Positions 26,985 to 35,659 of a stretch of 41,336 nucleotides of DNA are shown piece by piece. Source of the stretch: Treponema sp. GTDB taxonomy: Bacteria > Spirochaetota > Spirochaetia > Treponematales > Breznakiellaceae. The notes under the pieces were generated by a model, which saw nothing but the letters and a program-made list of their open reading frames with translations, had not been told where the DNA came from and did not search any database. The stretch is taken from assembly GCA_031279815.1 (NCBI GenBank), contig JAITHW010000179.1, positions 1 to 41,336 of the forward strand, given 5' to 3'. The first letter of the stretch is position 1, and every line of letters starts with the position of its first letter. Position numbers and translations under genes: made by a program.

Positions 26985-29150
26985 TTAACGCCGCGGAGGG
27001 CGGTCATGCCTGGAATAACTTCCATCCCGGCGGCTGTCTTCTCTATGGGATCCATGGGAACTCTCCTCCCCGGAGGGATCAATCGCATCAATATAGGAGA
27101 GATTAAGCCTTCCCATCTTATCGATTTCAAGGAGTTTTACCGGGATCTCCTGTCCTTCTTTTATCACATCCGTAACCGTTACAATGCGCTGACGGGAGAG
27201 TTTAGAGATATGTACCAGCCCTTCCTTACCCGGGAGGATCTCCACAAAAGCGCCGAATTCCATGATCCGCTTGACAATGCCTTGGTAAATTTTTCCTGCT
27301 TCGGGATCCGCTACAATGCTCAACACGGCGGCCTTAGTTTCTTCGGCATCCTTGGCGTTCTTTCCGTAAATCGTTACGGTTCCGTCATTATCGGTATTGA
27401 TGGTAACATGGTACTGTTCGCAAAGGGCTTTGATCGTTTTGCCCCCGGGACCGATAAGCGCGCCGATCTTATCGACCTCAATCTTGAGCGTAAGGATTTT
27501 GGGGGCAAGGTCGCTGATGGCGGTCGGTTTGCTGATGGTCTGCTTCATAACCGAAAGAATATGCAGTCTTCCCCGCTTCGCCTGATCCAGCGCCTTCCGC
27601 ATGATCTCCGGGCTTACCCCTGCGATCTTGATGTCCATCTGGAAACCGGTAATCCCTTCCTCGGTTCCTGCAACCTTAAAATCCATGTCCCCCAGGTGAT
27701 CCTCTTCGCCGAGAATGTCCGACAGCACCGCATAGCGGTCCCCCTCGGTGATAAGCCCCATAGCGATCCCTGCAACAGGCTTCTTCATGGGAACCCCCCC
27801 GTGGAGCATAGCTAAGGTGCCGCCGCAGACCGACGCCATTGAAGAAGACCCGTTAGATTCGGTGATTTCAGAAACAACCCGAATCGTATAGGGGAACGCT
27901 TCTTTGGAAGGAACCATCGCCTCCAAAGAACGCCGGGCCAGATTTCCATGCCCGATCTCCCGGCGGCCCGTACCTAAACGGCCCACCTCGCCTACCGAAT
28001 AAGGGGGGAAATTATAATGAAGGATAAAGTGTTCCCGCTTGTCTCCCTCAATATCATCGAAAATTTGCTCATCAAACACGGTCCCCAGGGTTGTTACCAC
28101 CATCGCCTGGGTTTCGCCCCGGGTAAAAAGGGCCGAACCGTGGGCCATCGGAAGCAGCCCCACCTCGCAGGTAATGTCCCGGATATCTTCGGTTCCTCTG
28201 CCGTCTACCCGCAGCCCTTTGTCAAGAATCGAAGAACGAAGAATCTCATATTCCATATCGTCAAAAAGAGCGGAGAACAGTTTCTGTTGAGCCTCATCTT
28301 CCAGTTGTTCCGCATACCGAGTCTTGAGATCCGCTTTTACCTGATGAATAGCCTCATGCCGGGCCTGCTTGCCCTTGAGGAAACAGGCTTCCTGTAGCCG
28401 AGGGTACGCCGCCGCCCGGATGTCCTCGCCGTTTTCCAGCGCCGCGCTGTTTTCCGTAAGGGGCAGCTTTTCTTTCCCGGCCAGTTCCCGCAATGTTTCC
28501 TGTAACCCGCAGAACTCGATGATCACCGAGCGGGCTTTTTCCAGCGCCGCAATCATCAGGTCTTCGCCAACTTCGTGAGCGCCGCCCTCCACCATGGTGA
28601 TCCCGTCTTTAGTGCCGGCAACCACGATTTCAAGGTCCGACTGCTCGATATCCTTGTAGGTAGGATTGACGATAAGCTCTCCCTTAACCGAGCAGATCCG
28701 GACGCCCGCGATGGGGCCATTGAAGGGAACATCTGAAATATGCACCGCTGCGGAGGAGGCGATGATGGCCAGGATATCCGGCGGGTTCACCTGATCCGTG
28801 GATACGGTGGTCGGTACAATCTGAATTTCCCGGCCAAAACGTTTCTCAAAAAGGGGGCGCATAGGGCGGTCGATGAGCCGGGACACGAGGATTTCTTTGT
28901 CTTTTGGACGGCCTTCCCGCTTAATAAACCCCCCCGGAATTTTCCCCGCAGCATAATACTTTTCGTTATAATCTACTGTGACCGGGACATAATCAAGCCC
29001 TTCTACTGCATCCTCTGAGGCGCAGACCGTGGCGATCACGCAAGACCCCGCATACCGGGCAAAGACCGCGCCGTTAGCTTGTTTTGCAATTTTACCGGTT
29101 TCAAGGATCAGTTCCCTGCCTGCCAGTGTATATGTTACTCGTTGAATCAT
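26985..29150 (-). CDS. pnp: Polynucleotide phosphorylase
   Basis: PNPase is a phosphate-dependent 3'-to-5' exoribonuclease of mRNA turnover and can also add 3' tails. The 721-aa protein has two RNase PH cores (about 1-210 and 310-545) joined by an all-helical linker, then KH and S1 RNA-binding domains. Seen: VDYNEKYYAAGKIPGGFIKREGRP and SRLIDRPMRPLF in the first core; GSALFTRGETQAMVV, HYNFPPYSVGE and GRREIGHGNLARRSL in the second; the KH motif IGALIGPGGKTIK; and S1 with EFGAFVEILPGKEGLVHISKL. The tail is a His/Arg/Ser-rich stretch. AAGGA lies near the ATG. A hairpin separates it from rpsO. Confidence 0.97.
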   Translation of the reverse strand: MIQRVTYTLAGRELILETGKIAKQANGAVFARYAGSCVIATVCASEDAVEGLDYVPVTVDYNEKYYAAGKIPGGFIKREGRPKDKEILVSRLIDRPMRPLFEKRFGREIQIVPTTVSTDQVNPPDILAIIASSAAVHISDVPFNGPIAGVRICSVKGELIVNPTYKDIEQSDLEIVVAGTKDGITMVEGGAHEVGEDLMIAALEKARSVIIEFCGLQETLRELAGKEKLPLTENSAALENGEDIRAAAYPRLQEACFLKGKQARHEAIHQVKADLKTRYAEQLEDEAQQKLFSALFDDMEYEILRSSILDKGLRVDGRGTEDIRDITCEVGLLPMAHGSALFTRGETQAMVVTTLGTVFDEQIFDDIEGDKREHFILHYNFPPYSVGEVGRLGTGRREIGHGNLARRSLEAMVPSKEAFPYTIRVVSEITESNGSSSMASVCGGTLAMLHGGVPMKKPVAGIAMGLITEGDRYAVLSDILGEEDHLGDMDFKVAGTEEGITGFQMDIKIAGVSPEIMRKALDQAKRGRLHILSVMKQTISKPTAISDLAPKILTLKIEVDKIGALIGPGGKTIKALCEQYHVTINTDNDGTVTIYGKNAKDAEETKAAVLSIVADPEAGKIYQGIVKRIMEFGAFVEILPGKEGLVHISKLSRQRIVTVTDVIKEGQEIPVKLLEIDKMGRLNLSYIDAIDPSGEESSHGSHREDSRRDGSYSRHDRPPRR

Positions 29151-29190
29151 ACTTTCCTTAGTATAAAAATAATGTAAAAAGAAAAAGAAT

Positions 29191-29239
29191 AAAAAACCCG
29201 GCGCCGGCTGTTGTTTTGTAGGTTATAACCGGTTCCGGG
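29191..29239 (-). terminator. Hairpin with U tract between rpsO and pnp
   Basis: On the minus strand, CCCGG-AA-CCGG pairs with CCGG-CG-CCGGG across a 22-nt loop, and a TTTTTT run follows. It lies about 10 nt after the rpsO stop. In E. coli the same position holds an RNase III processed hairpin that controls pnp, so attenuation or processing of the readthrough transcript is plausible. Confidence 0.6.
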
Positions 29240-29246
29240 CTGTTCC

Positions 29247-29516
29247 TTATTTTCGGAGGCCCAACTCTTTAATCAGAGAACGGTACTTTTTCACATCCAT
29301 CCGCTGGACATACTTCAGCATCCGCCGGCGCTTGCCGACAAGGAGCAATAAACCCCGCTGACTTGATTTATCCTTCTTGAATTGCTTGCAATGTTCCGTA
29401 AGCTGATTAATCCGCTCAGTCAGCAAAGCAACTTGGACTTCCGATGCTCCGGTATCTTTTTCATTTTTACCGAATTTGGTAACGATAGCCGTTACCTTTT
29501 CCTTATTTAATGCCAT
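29247..29516 (-). CDS. rpsO: Ribosomal protein S15
   Basis: S15 binds 16S rRNA and nucleates the platform of the 30S subunit. At 89 aa from the ATG at 29516 the length is exactly standard. GGAGAAT precedes this ATG. The sequence shows LNKEKVTAIVTKFGKNEKDTG, SEVQVALLTERINQLTEH, DKSSQRGLLLLVGKRRRMLKYV and the YRSLIKELGLRK end typical of S15. Four nt separate it from the ribF stop. Confidence 0.97.
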   Translation of the reverse strand: MALNKEKVTAIVTKFGKNEKDTGASEVQVALLTERINQLTEHCKQFKKDKSSQRGLLLLVGKRRRMLKYVQRMDVKKYRSLIKELGLRK

Positions 29517-29520
29517 ATAG

Positions 29521-30318
29521 TTATTCTCCTTGGGAACCGCATAAAAATTCAATGCCCCTCACCGCATTGAAGTGTGAAGGAATACATATCTTTCCCTGTT
29601 TAATCCTGATTTCAGTTTTTTCCCTTTCTCTATTTATCCCATACACCACAACCGCATAGCGGCCATCCGGAGGCACAACCCGGCCCTGAGCGGCGATGTT
29701 GAAAATCAAACCGGCTTCTCCCTGTTCCGCGGCCATCCCTCCCAGGTCTATTGCAACATTCCGGCCCAGCGCGGACCGGGCCCTTGCCAGATCTCCCTCT
29801 GTTATGGCCTGCCGGATCCGGCTTGAACTTACCGGATAAGCTCCGTCCAATACCGGAGAAACCACCTCGGTTTTGATACCCCGGGCTTCAATACAGCGTT
29901 TGATACGCGCCGCGTCGGTATCAAGCCGATACCCGCACCGGAAGTTACTGCCTATGACCAAATAGGTCAGATTTCCCCGGGTTATCAACAGATCAATAAA
30001 TTCCTGTCCTTTTAGTCTACTAAAATTCTCCGAAAAGTCAATCAGGATAGTTTGAAAAATCCCTAATCCTTCAAAAATACTGAGCTTTTGGGAGAGACTG
30101 AGAATAGTTCCCCCTGCAAGCCCGGGATTGATTACCTGTTTTGGACTCTGCCGGAAGGTGACCGCCGTGGGATTCGGTCCCTGCCGGACTATCTTCTCCA
30201 TCAGGGACCGGTGTCCCCGGTGTACCCCGTCGAAAACGCCGATGGTCATGGCGGTCTGTTCGGGGTAGCCTGAGATTTTTCCCTCCCCGATAAAATCGGA
30301 CCAGTCAATCACGCGCAT
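29521..30318 (-). CDS. ribF: FAD synthetase (short RibF, kinase domain degenerate)
   Basis: The N-terminal two thirds form the FMN adenylyltransferase domain of RibF, which makes FAD from FMN: the nucleotide-binding GVFDGVHRGHRSLM (HxGH at 33-36), LVIGSNFRCGYR, and the VSSSRIRQAI signature. In bifunctional RibF a riboflavin kinase domain of about 120 residues follows, with GR-x-LGFPTAN. Here, after SALGR, only about 85 residues remain, and that motif is absent; the segment reads NVAIDLGGMAAEQGEAGLIF and then RVVPPDGRYAVVVYG, which is only a trace of the fold. I start at the ATG at 30318, in slight overlap with truB; an upstream extension is unlikely. Total 265 aa compared with about 310 aa for the usual protein. 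Confidence 0.85.
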   Translation of the reverse strand: MRVIDWSDFIGEGKISGYPEQTAMTIGVFDGVHRGHRSLMEKIVRQGPNPTAVTFRQSPKQVINPGLAGGTILSLSQKLSIFEGLGIFQTILIDFSENFSRLKGQEFIDLLITRGNLTYLVIGSNFRCGYRLDTDAARIKRCIEARGIKTEVVSPVLDGAYPVSSSRIRQAITEGDLARARSALGRNVAIDLGGMAAEQGEAGLIFNIAAQGRVVPPDGRYAVVVYGINREREKTEIRIKQGKICIPSHFNAVRGIEFLCGSQGE

Positions 30319-31213
30319 AAACATACCCATAGCGCCATATTCCGGCTTTTTTTTCCAGAATTCCCAGCATCTCTCCGTCTCGGCGAACCACTCCGGCCGC
30401 ATGGAAATCTTTTTGCTTAATTTGTCCCCGTAGGGCCTCTCCGGCAATGAATCCTTCAGGGGGGTTGCCGTGGAGCATCTTACAAACGGCCTCATCGGAA
30501 ACGATAAAATAGGGAAGCCCCAAGGCCTCCAGGGTTTTCACATCAACCGGTCTGAGGGCTTGAATCAGTCCTGAAGAATCCTCCCCGTCAACCGCATCAG
30601 ATACGTGAAACCCCGCAATACGGGTACGGGTCAGGGCGCCGAGGTGCGCCCGGGAGCCTGCGGCAACAGCGATGTCCCTGGCTAGAGATCTGATATACGT
30701 TCCCTTTGAACAGTGGACATACAGAACCGCTTCGGGCGGCAGGTATGACCGCAGTTCCAAAGCATACACCGAAACCGGACGTTTCTGCATTTCCACGGCT
30801 TTACCGCTCCTCGCCAGAACCGACGCCCGTTCTCCCTGAATGTGAAGCGCCGAATACGCCGGCGGCGCTTGTAGTATATCCCCTCTGAATTGGGAAAGCG
30901 CCTCTTGGATACGCTCCTGCGAGGGGATAGCCCCTTCCGCCACAAGAACGCCTTCAGGGTCCAAGGTATCGGTCTCAAGGCCGAAGCGGACCGTGCCTTC
31001 GTAGTGTTTATCGCTTCCTGAAAACCATGGGGCAAGCTTTACCGCCCTGTTAACAAGCACCAGAAGCAGCCCGGCAGCGAATCTATCCAGCGTCCCGGTA
31101 TGCCCGACCTTACCGGTTGAAAACGCTTTTTTCACCGGCCTTAACGCTTCAAAAGACGTAAGCCCTTGTTTCTTGTTCAGCAGCAGATAGCCAGAGGTCT
31201 CATGGTCCCTCAT
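30305..31213 (-). CDS. truB: tRNA pseudouridine-55 synthase
   Basis: TruB makes pseudouridine at position 55 in the T-psi-C loop of tRNAs. The 302-aa protein has YLLLNKKQGLTSFEALR, GKVGHTGTLDRFAAGLLLVL with catalytic Asp43, and YVHCSKGTYIRSLARDIAVAAGSRAHLGALTRTRIAGF. In most TruB the catalytic loop reads GTLDPLATG, so the Pro-Leu is Arg-Phe here. The gene overlaps rbfA by 14 bp and ribF by a similar amount, so it is translationally coupled to both. Confidence 0.95.
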   Translation of the reverse strand: MRDHETSGYLLLNKKQGLTSFEALRPVKKAFSTGKVGHTGTLDRFAAGLLLVLVNRAVKLAPWFSGSDKHYEGTVRFGLETDTLDPEGVLVAEGAIPSQERIQEALSQFRGDILQAPPAYSALHIQGERASVLARSGKAVEMQKRPVSVYALELRSYLPPEAVLYVHCSKGTYIRSLARDIAVAAGSRAHLGALTRTRIAGFHVSDAVDGEDSSGLIQALRPVDVKTLEALGLPYFIVSDEAVCKMLHGNPPEGFIAGEALRGQIKQKDFHAAGVVRRDGEMLGILEKKAGIWRYGYVYARD

Positions 31214-31559
31214 TACCGCTCAATTCCTCAATCTTTTTGACCATATCAAACCCCTCCTTGATACTCGAATCCTCATGGAAACGAAGTTTCGGAGTTTGAC
31301 GGATATGCATCTGCCCGGCGAGCTGGGATTGAATGAATCCCGCTGCGCTTTGCAAGCCCTCCACCCCTTTGGCAAGATTTCCTTCAGATTTAAAACTCGA
31401 AACATACACATCGGCCCAGGCTAAATCCCTAGACACCGAGACCCGGGTAATAGAAAGAAAAGGATTCACCCGGTAATCCTTAATTTTGCCTTCCACAATA
31501 AGAACGCCGATTTTTTCCCGGATAAGCCGCCCTACCCGTTCAATTCTATATTCCGCCAT
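31200..31559 (-). CDS. rbfA: Ribosome-binding factor A
   Basis: RbfA is a KH-like factor that helps mature the 5' end of 16S rRNA in late 30S assembly. The 119-aa protein shows RIERVGRLIREKIGVLI, ITRVSVSRDLAWADVYVSSF, AGFIQSQLAGQMHIRQTPKLRFHED, and SIKEGFDMVKKIEEL. I start at the ATG (31559); a TTG two codons upstream is possible. A promoter-like sequence ends only about 12 nt upstream of the ATG. No infB or nusA gene precedes it here; acpS does. Confidence 0.95.
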   Translation of the reverse strand: MAEYRIERVGRLIREKIGVLIVEGKIKDYRVNPFLSITRVSVSRDLAWADVYVSSFKSEGNLAKGVEGLQSAAGFIQSQLAGQMHIRQTPKLRFHEDSSIKEGFDMVKKIEELSGNEGP

Positions 31560-31570
31560 ACTCAAGAGTC

Positions 31571-31599
31571 AGTATATACGAGGGAAGGAGTTTTTTCAA
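31571..31599 (-). promoter_or_regulatory. Candidate promoter immediately before rbfA
   Basis: On the minus strand, TTGAAA (31594-31599) and TATACT (31571-31576) are 17 nt apart. Transcription would begin near 31564, only a few bases before the rbfA ATG, giving a nearly leaderless mRNA. It could start the rbfA-truB-ribF-rpsO unit independently of the cdaA-acpS genes. Confidence 0.5.
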
Positions 31600-31637
31600 T
31601 ATATACAAGTCCGCAGATTATATATGATCCCTATCTG

Positions 31638-32012
31638 CTAAACCGCTTCGATCACTACCATAGCAATCGCATTGTCCCGTTCATGGGTCATGGAAATATG
31701 TACCCTAGTGGCGCCGCTTTGCTTCAGGGCTTGGAGCGCGGTACCGAAAAGCACTATCTCCGGTTTGCCGTTATGATGATTTACCACCATGATATCCTTG
31801 AGGATGATGCCTGCAAGCCCTCTGCCCAGGGCTTTGCCGAAGGCTTCTTTGGCGGCGAACCGCGCGGCCAGGGATAACGTGGTTCCGCTGCCTTTAGACA
31901 GCGCGGCGGATAGTTCATCAGGATGAAAAAAACGTTGCAACAACCCCGGAATGGCCTGCCAGCGTTCCAGCCGATGCACATGAACTACGTCCACCCCGAT
32001 ACCGATAATCAT
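31638..32012 (-). CDS. acpS: Holo-[acyl-carrier-protein] synthase
   Basis: AcpS transfers the 4'-phosphopantetheine arm from coenzyme A to apo-ACP, switching on fatty acid synthesis. The 124-aa protein has MIIGIGVDVVHVHRLE with the metal-binding Asp8, RFFHPDEL, and LAARFAAKEAFGKALG with the metal-binding Glu, and ends in HISMTHERDNAIAMVVIEA. I chose the ATG at 32012, nine nt after AGAGG; an upstream TTG is possible. It overlaps the tail of the YbbR gene by a few bases at most and is co-transcribed with cdaA and YbbR. Confidence 0.95.
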   Translation of the reverse strand: MIIGIGVDVVHVHRLERWQAIPGLLQRFFHPDELSAALSKGSGTTLSLAARFAAKEAFGKALGRGLAGIILKDIMVVNHHNGKPEIVLFGTALQALKQSGATRVHISMTHERDNAIAMVVIEAV

Positions 32013-32017
32013 AACCC

Positions 32018-32959
32018 TCAACCTCTATCCTTGATTTGTACGGTAACCTGTTCAGGCTCCCGGCGTAATAACCTGAACCCTGGGGCAAGGTCTACGGATA
32101 CCGGCAAGGTATAGGTACCCGGCTGGGTTATGGCGGAACAATCCAGAATCAGCATATCTTCAGGCGGGCTATACAGTTCAAGCTCCTGCTGGTTTCCTCC
32201 AAGGCGTACCATTCCGGTCTTAATTTCCCAATCCGCTATGAACCTTTCCTGTAATCCTTTTATCTTGATGGGTAAGTCGTCGAAATTCCCCAGTCCTATG
32301 ATTTGCTTGATGGATCCTTGAAATTCGGTCATGGCCGTCCCCCTGATGCTTACCAGGGGATTTTGGTTTAAGATTGTTACCATGATGGAAAAATCATCGC
32401 TTCGGCCATCAAGTTCAATCATATCCGTTGTAAGCTCCGAAATGCCGCTCATCACATCTGAAGGGCCGTCCAGGAGCATTTGAGCGGGATTCAAGGTAAA
32501 CCCCGCCAATTCATACCCCGGTTTTACCGAACCCCGGGTGTTTGCTTTCACAGGAACATACTTGCTGACCTTGTTGTCTAGGGTTAAAGGGATTTCCAGA
32601 GGATCCACCCGAATCTCCAGGGGATCAAGCCCTTGAGCGGTTCCCTTTTTGCGGAACTGTACCGGCGCTCTGTATATTCCCCTGCCTTTGCCCGTGAGAT
32701 CGATATAGGGTTCAATGTCCTCTTCCGCCAGAGAACGGATACTTGCCGCGTCCCCGCGGATACTAAGCCGGATCATCCGGGGGTACGCGCTGGCAGGTAC
32801 TATATTAGGCTCCAACTCCATCTGGAGAGGGGCCGCAAAGAATCGTTCCTCTAGGGTACTCATCCGATGGAATATAAAAAGCACCAGCGCCAGGGCAATG
32901 GAAAGCATCTTGGCGGGCCAATTTTTCGAGATTTTGGAGAGTAATCTCCTAAGGTCCAA
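32018..32959 (-). CDS. YbbR-domain protein (CdaR-like)
   Basis: A membrane-anchored protein with YbbR repeats, which regulates the adjacent diadenylate cyclase in Firmicutes (CdaR). From the TTG start, preceded by GGAGG at six nt, the protein has 313 aa. A single N-terminal membrane helix (LSIALALVLFIFHRM) follows a basic segment (KISKNWPAKM), and three or four YbbR beta-units follow, with VSKYVPVKANTRGSVKPGYELAG and PAQMLLDGPSDVM. An alternative start is the ATG at 33016, which has a GGAG but yields a very Arg-rich N-terminus; I favour the TTG. It overlaps cdaA by 11 bp. Confidence 0.85.
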   Translation of the reverse strand: MDLRRLLSKISKNWPAKMLSIALALVLFIFHRMSTLEERFFAAPLQMELEPNIVPASAYPRMIRLSIRGDAASIRSLAEEDIEPYIDLTGKGRGIYRAPVQFRKKGTAQGLDPLEIRVDPLEIPLTLDNKVSKYVPVKANTRGSVKPGYELAGFTLNPAQMLLDGPSDVMSGISELTTDMIELDGRSDDFSIMVTILNQNPLVSIRGTAMTEFQGSIKQIIGLGNFDDLPIKIKGLQERFIADWEIKTGMVRLGGNQQELELYSPPEDMLILDCSAITQPGTYTLPVSVDLAPGFRLLRREPEQVTVQIKDRG

Positions 32960-33806
32960 GAATCGCCTCCTTTTCGGCCTCCGCCTGTGAAACCTCCGCC
33001 GAAGGATCGATTTCATGCTGCTGCTCCGGTTCCCCGCTTCGCACCCCATGTTCCAAAAGTTCCCGGAGTTTTTGGGTGGCTTCGCCGGAAGAAAGATCGT
33101 AGTACAATTTACCGTCAAAGGCAATGGATATGGCCCCGGTCTCCTCGGAAACCACCAGAATCACCGCATCGGACTGCTCGGACATTCCCAGAGAAGCCCG
33201 GTGCCGGGTGCCGAAACTCTTTTTTATATCCTGCTGTTCTGAAAGCGGGAGGAAACATCCTGCCGCGGCAATCCTTCCATGCTGAATAACCATAGCTCCG
33301 TCGTGGAGAGGGCCGTCAAATTCAAAGATCGCCACAATGAGACCGGAAGATATCTCCGCATTGAGCCGGGTACCGGTCTCAATAATGTGCCGTAGATTGA
33401 CCCGCCTAGGAAATACCACCAGCACCCCCCGGCGCTCTTGGGACAAAATCTCCGCGGCGGTAACCACCGCTTCCAGATGCCCCAGCCGGGGTTTCGTATT
33501 GGGCCGGAACAGCTCGCTCTGTCCCAACCGGAGGATAATCTTCCGCAGTTCAGGCTGGAACACAATCGCCCCCGCAATAAAAAGTCCCGGAGCCAGGATA
33601 TTGAGAATCCACTGCAAGGTGGTTAGTTTAAACAAAACCGCAAGGGCATACACCAAAGCGAGAAACCCGGCGCCCTTCAGCATCTGCATTGCCTGAGTTT
33701 TTACCAAGAATTCATAGGCTTGATAGAACAGAAACGCCAGGATCGCCACATCGAGAACCGGACGGATAATATCATAAAACGCGTTCAGCCGCTGAAGCCA
33801 TTCCAC
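32949..33806 (-). CDS. cdaA: Membrane diadenylate cyclase
   Basis: CdaA joins two ATP into cyclic di-AMP, a second messenger that controls potassium and osmolyte balance and cell-wall homeostasis in many bacteria. The 285-aa protein has three N-terminal membrane helices (about 13-80) and a DAC (DisA_N) domain with both signatures: DGA at 169-171 (in FDGPLHDGAMVI) and RHR at 201-203 (in GTRHRASLG). The C-terminal 35 residues are acidic, Glu-rich and probably disordered. The start is a GTG, with GAGGG five nt upstream. It heads the cdaA-YbbR-acpS cluster. Confidence 0.95.
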   Translation of the reverse strand: MEWLQRLNAFYDIIRPVLDVAILAFLFYQAYEFLVKTQAMQMLKGAGFLALVYALAVLFKLTTLQWILNILAPGLFIAGAIVFQPELRKIILRLGQSELFRPNTKPRLGHLEAVVTAAEILSQERRGVLVVFPRRVNLRHIIETGTRLNAEISSGLIVAIFEFDGPLHDGAMVIQHGRIAAAGCFLPLSEQQDIKKSFGTRHRASLGMSEQSDAVILVVSEETGAISIAFDGKLYYDLSSGEATQKLRELLEHGVRSGEPEQQHEIDPSAEVSQAEAEKEAILGP

Positions 33807-34147
33807 TTGTACCCTCTTAACCTTGCATAGTGCTTTTTTGTGTTGCTTTTATAAAAGATAACCCAGATGACGGGTTTCTGCAATAGAGAACCGGTAAGGC
33901 CGGCGCCATATTAAATCCGTGTATGTGCCGCGTACCGTTCCGGCGGTTTGGTATAAAACTGATTCCGCGGCAATAAAAGGCTTACGCGGCATCAAGGGTG
34001 TCTGCCGGCCCGGCCGTCAGAATACGCCGCTTAATTTTTCTAAAACTCTGGAATTTGCCGTATAACCAAAGACAACCGTAATGATTTCATAATGTCTGCA
34101 AGGTTCGTAGGGCCTATGGTTATTGTTTCAACCCCGTCGGGTTTACG
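33807..34147. other. Gene-free spacer before cdaA
   Basis: I see no credible complete gene. A short minus-strand frame near 34040-34140 encodes VETITIGPTNLADIMKSL before a stop, which could be a stub of a lost gene, but I cannot name it. No obvious promoter was identified upstream of cdaA. Confidence 0.35.
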
Positions 34148-35359
34148 TTATTTTACCAGCAGGCTTGCCAAAGAAGGAATAGAAATGAAATTTCCTATGG
34201 CTCCGCCCAGGGAAGAAAGGAAAAAAACCAAGAGCGCCCTGGTAATACGGTTCCGGTAGATCCCCTTGAGGCTTATAATATCTTCGGAGATAGTTTCAGT
34301 GTCCGAAACCCGGGGTTTTCGCAGGGTAACTTCTGTAAGTCCCGACAAAAAGCCCACCGCAATAAAGGGATTGATGGTAGCAATAGGCGCTCCGAAAAAG
34401 GAAACTAAGATAGAAAGGGGATGACCTAGGGCGATAAAGGTTCCCAGGGCAGCCAAAGACCCGTTGAGTATAACCCAGCGGAGGAGCATTTCGAGGCTTA
34501 CTCCAGGACCGGCCCGGAAGAATCCCAGTACAATAAGGGTCAAAATGAGAACCGGTATGATCCAGCCTGCGGCTTTTGAGAATACCTTGGGAGCGGGGAT
34601 CACATCCAGATCCGAGACGTCCTCCCCGGTTTCTCCCGCGGCTATTTTTTCGAGATGCGCCTTAATCCCCAGAAGATGCCCTGCCCCGACCACCGCGACT
34701 TGTTTACCGGTTGCCCCGGGTTCTCTCCCCGATGTAATGCCCGCGCCGCCGGCCCAGATCTTTGCAGCCAGATACCGATCCCGCTCGTCAATCAAAGTTT
34801 CCTTGACTTCGGGAAGATAGCCGGCCAATTCGGACATCATACCTTCAAGTTCATTACGTTTCTTCAGGTTTTCAATTTCCGCGGCGCTTAATTTTTCAGA
34901 GGAAAAGGCGCCGGATAAAAGGGACGCCAGGAGCTTGCACTTGCTCCATAAGCTGCAACGCGCCCAGGCGCGGCGAAGGGTTATCTGAATTTCCCGGTCG
35001 CATAAAGCATAGGGAATCCCCAATTCTTGGGCGGTTTCCACGGCGATTTTCATTTCTTCTCCAGGTTTAACCCCCAACTCTGTTCCTAAACGGCGCTGAA
35101 AACCTGACAATACCAGATTGGCAATGAGAAGAAAGCCCTTGCCTTCTTTAAAGACCTTGGCCACATCAAGTTTTTCCCAATTTTCCTTTTCGGATATGGA
35201 TTTGTACCTTCCCGGGTCCAGTTCGACACAGACCATATCGGGCCGGTCTTCCCGGATTATCCGGCTTACCTCTTCAATACTTTCCCTGGAAACATGGGCG
35301 GTCCCGATAAGGATAAATTCCCTGTTCTGGAGGGTTACAGGTATACGAGTGTCGTTCAT
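34148..35359 (-). CDS. TraB-family membrane protein
   Basis: A 403-aa protein of the TraB/PrgY family, whose founding member limits pheromone signalling in Enterococcus; distant relatives are metal-dependent protease-like. The N-terminal soluble domain shows the family signature LIGTAHVSRESIEEV with the conserved GTxH, then MVCVELDPGRY and IPYALCDREIQITLRRAWAR, and later VAVVGAGHLLGI, containing the conserved GxxH. The C-terminal 140 residues carry about four membrane helices (WIIPVLILTLIVLGFF, LGTFIALGHPLSILVSFFGAP, ALLVFFLSSLGGAIGNFI). GGGGAG is close before the ATG. The function in spirochaetes is unknown; homologues occur widely in archaea and some bacteria. Confidence 0.85.
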   Translation of the reverse strand: MNDTRIPVTLQNREFILIGTAHVSRESIEEVSRIIREDRPDMVCVELDPGRYKSISEKENWEKLDVAKVFKEGKGFLLIANLVLSGFQRRLGTELGVKPGEEMKIAVETAQELGIPYALCDREIQITLRRAWARCSLWSKCKLLASLLSGAFSSEKLSAAEIENLKKRNELEGMMSELAGYLPEVKETLIDERDRYLAAKIWAGGAGITSGREPGATGKQVAVVGAGHLLGIKAHLEKIAAGETGEDVSDLDVIPAPKVFSKAAGWIIPVLILTLIVLGFFRAGPGVSLEMLLRWVILNGSLAALGTFIALGHPLSILVSFFGAPIATINPFIAVGFLSGLTEVTLRKPRVSDTETISEDIISLKGIYRNRITRALLVFFLSSLGGAIGNFISIPSLASLLVK

Positions 35360-35659
35360 TACTACTCCCCATTACTTTTCATCGCTATAGCGTTTTGTGA
35401 TTATACCTTATTTCATTAAGAGTGAAAATCCCGTTGTTGATGTCCCGTACTTTAAGATTCCACGGATACGGCAGCGGGCAACGCCGTATCCGAGCTTTAT
35501 CACCGGATCGTTTTTTTCGTGATGCGCTATGCAAACCTCCTATTGACCTAACTCGCTGAACCATCGAATAATCAAAGAAGCCGGCCGCTTCAGCAGGGGA
35601 AGCGCCGCGATTGCTGACGATAACCGGATCCCTGCGGCCATCCGTAGAAGGACTTATAG
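35360..35659. other. Spacer with a 9-bp GC-rich hairpin
   Basis: This divergent spacer holds the TraB promoter and a perfect hairpin, GGATACGGC (35464-35472) with GCCGTATCC (35483-35491), loop 10 nt. I see no gene. The hairpin has no following U tract on either strand. Confidence 0.45.
35400..35428 (-). promoter_or_regulatory. Candidate promoter for TraB-family gene
   Basis: On the minus strand, TTTTCA (35423-35428) and a consensus TATAAT (35400-35405) are separated by 17 nt, with a predicted start near 35393, about 34 nt before the ATG. Confidence 0.5.

Noticed and set aside
26937-27815. Plus-strand open frame (292 codons) opposite pnp
   Set aside because: Antisense to PNPase and without recognisable motifs.
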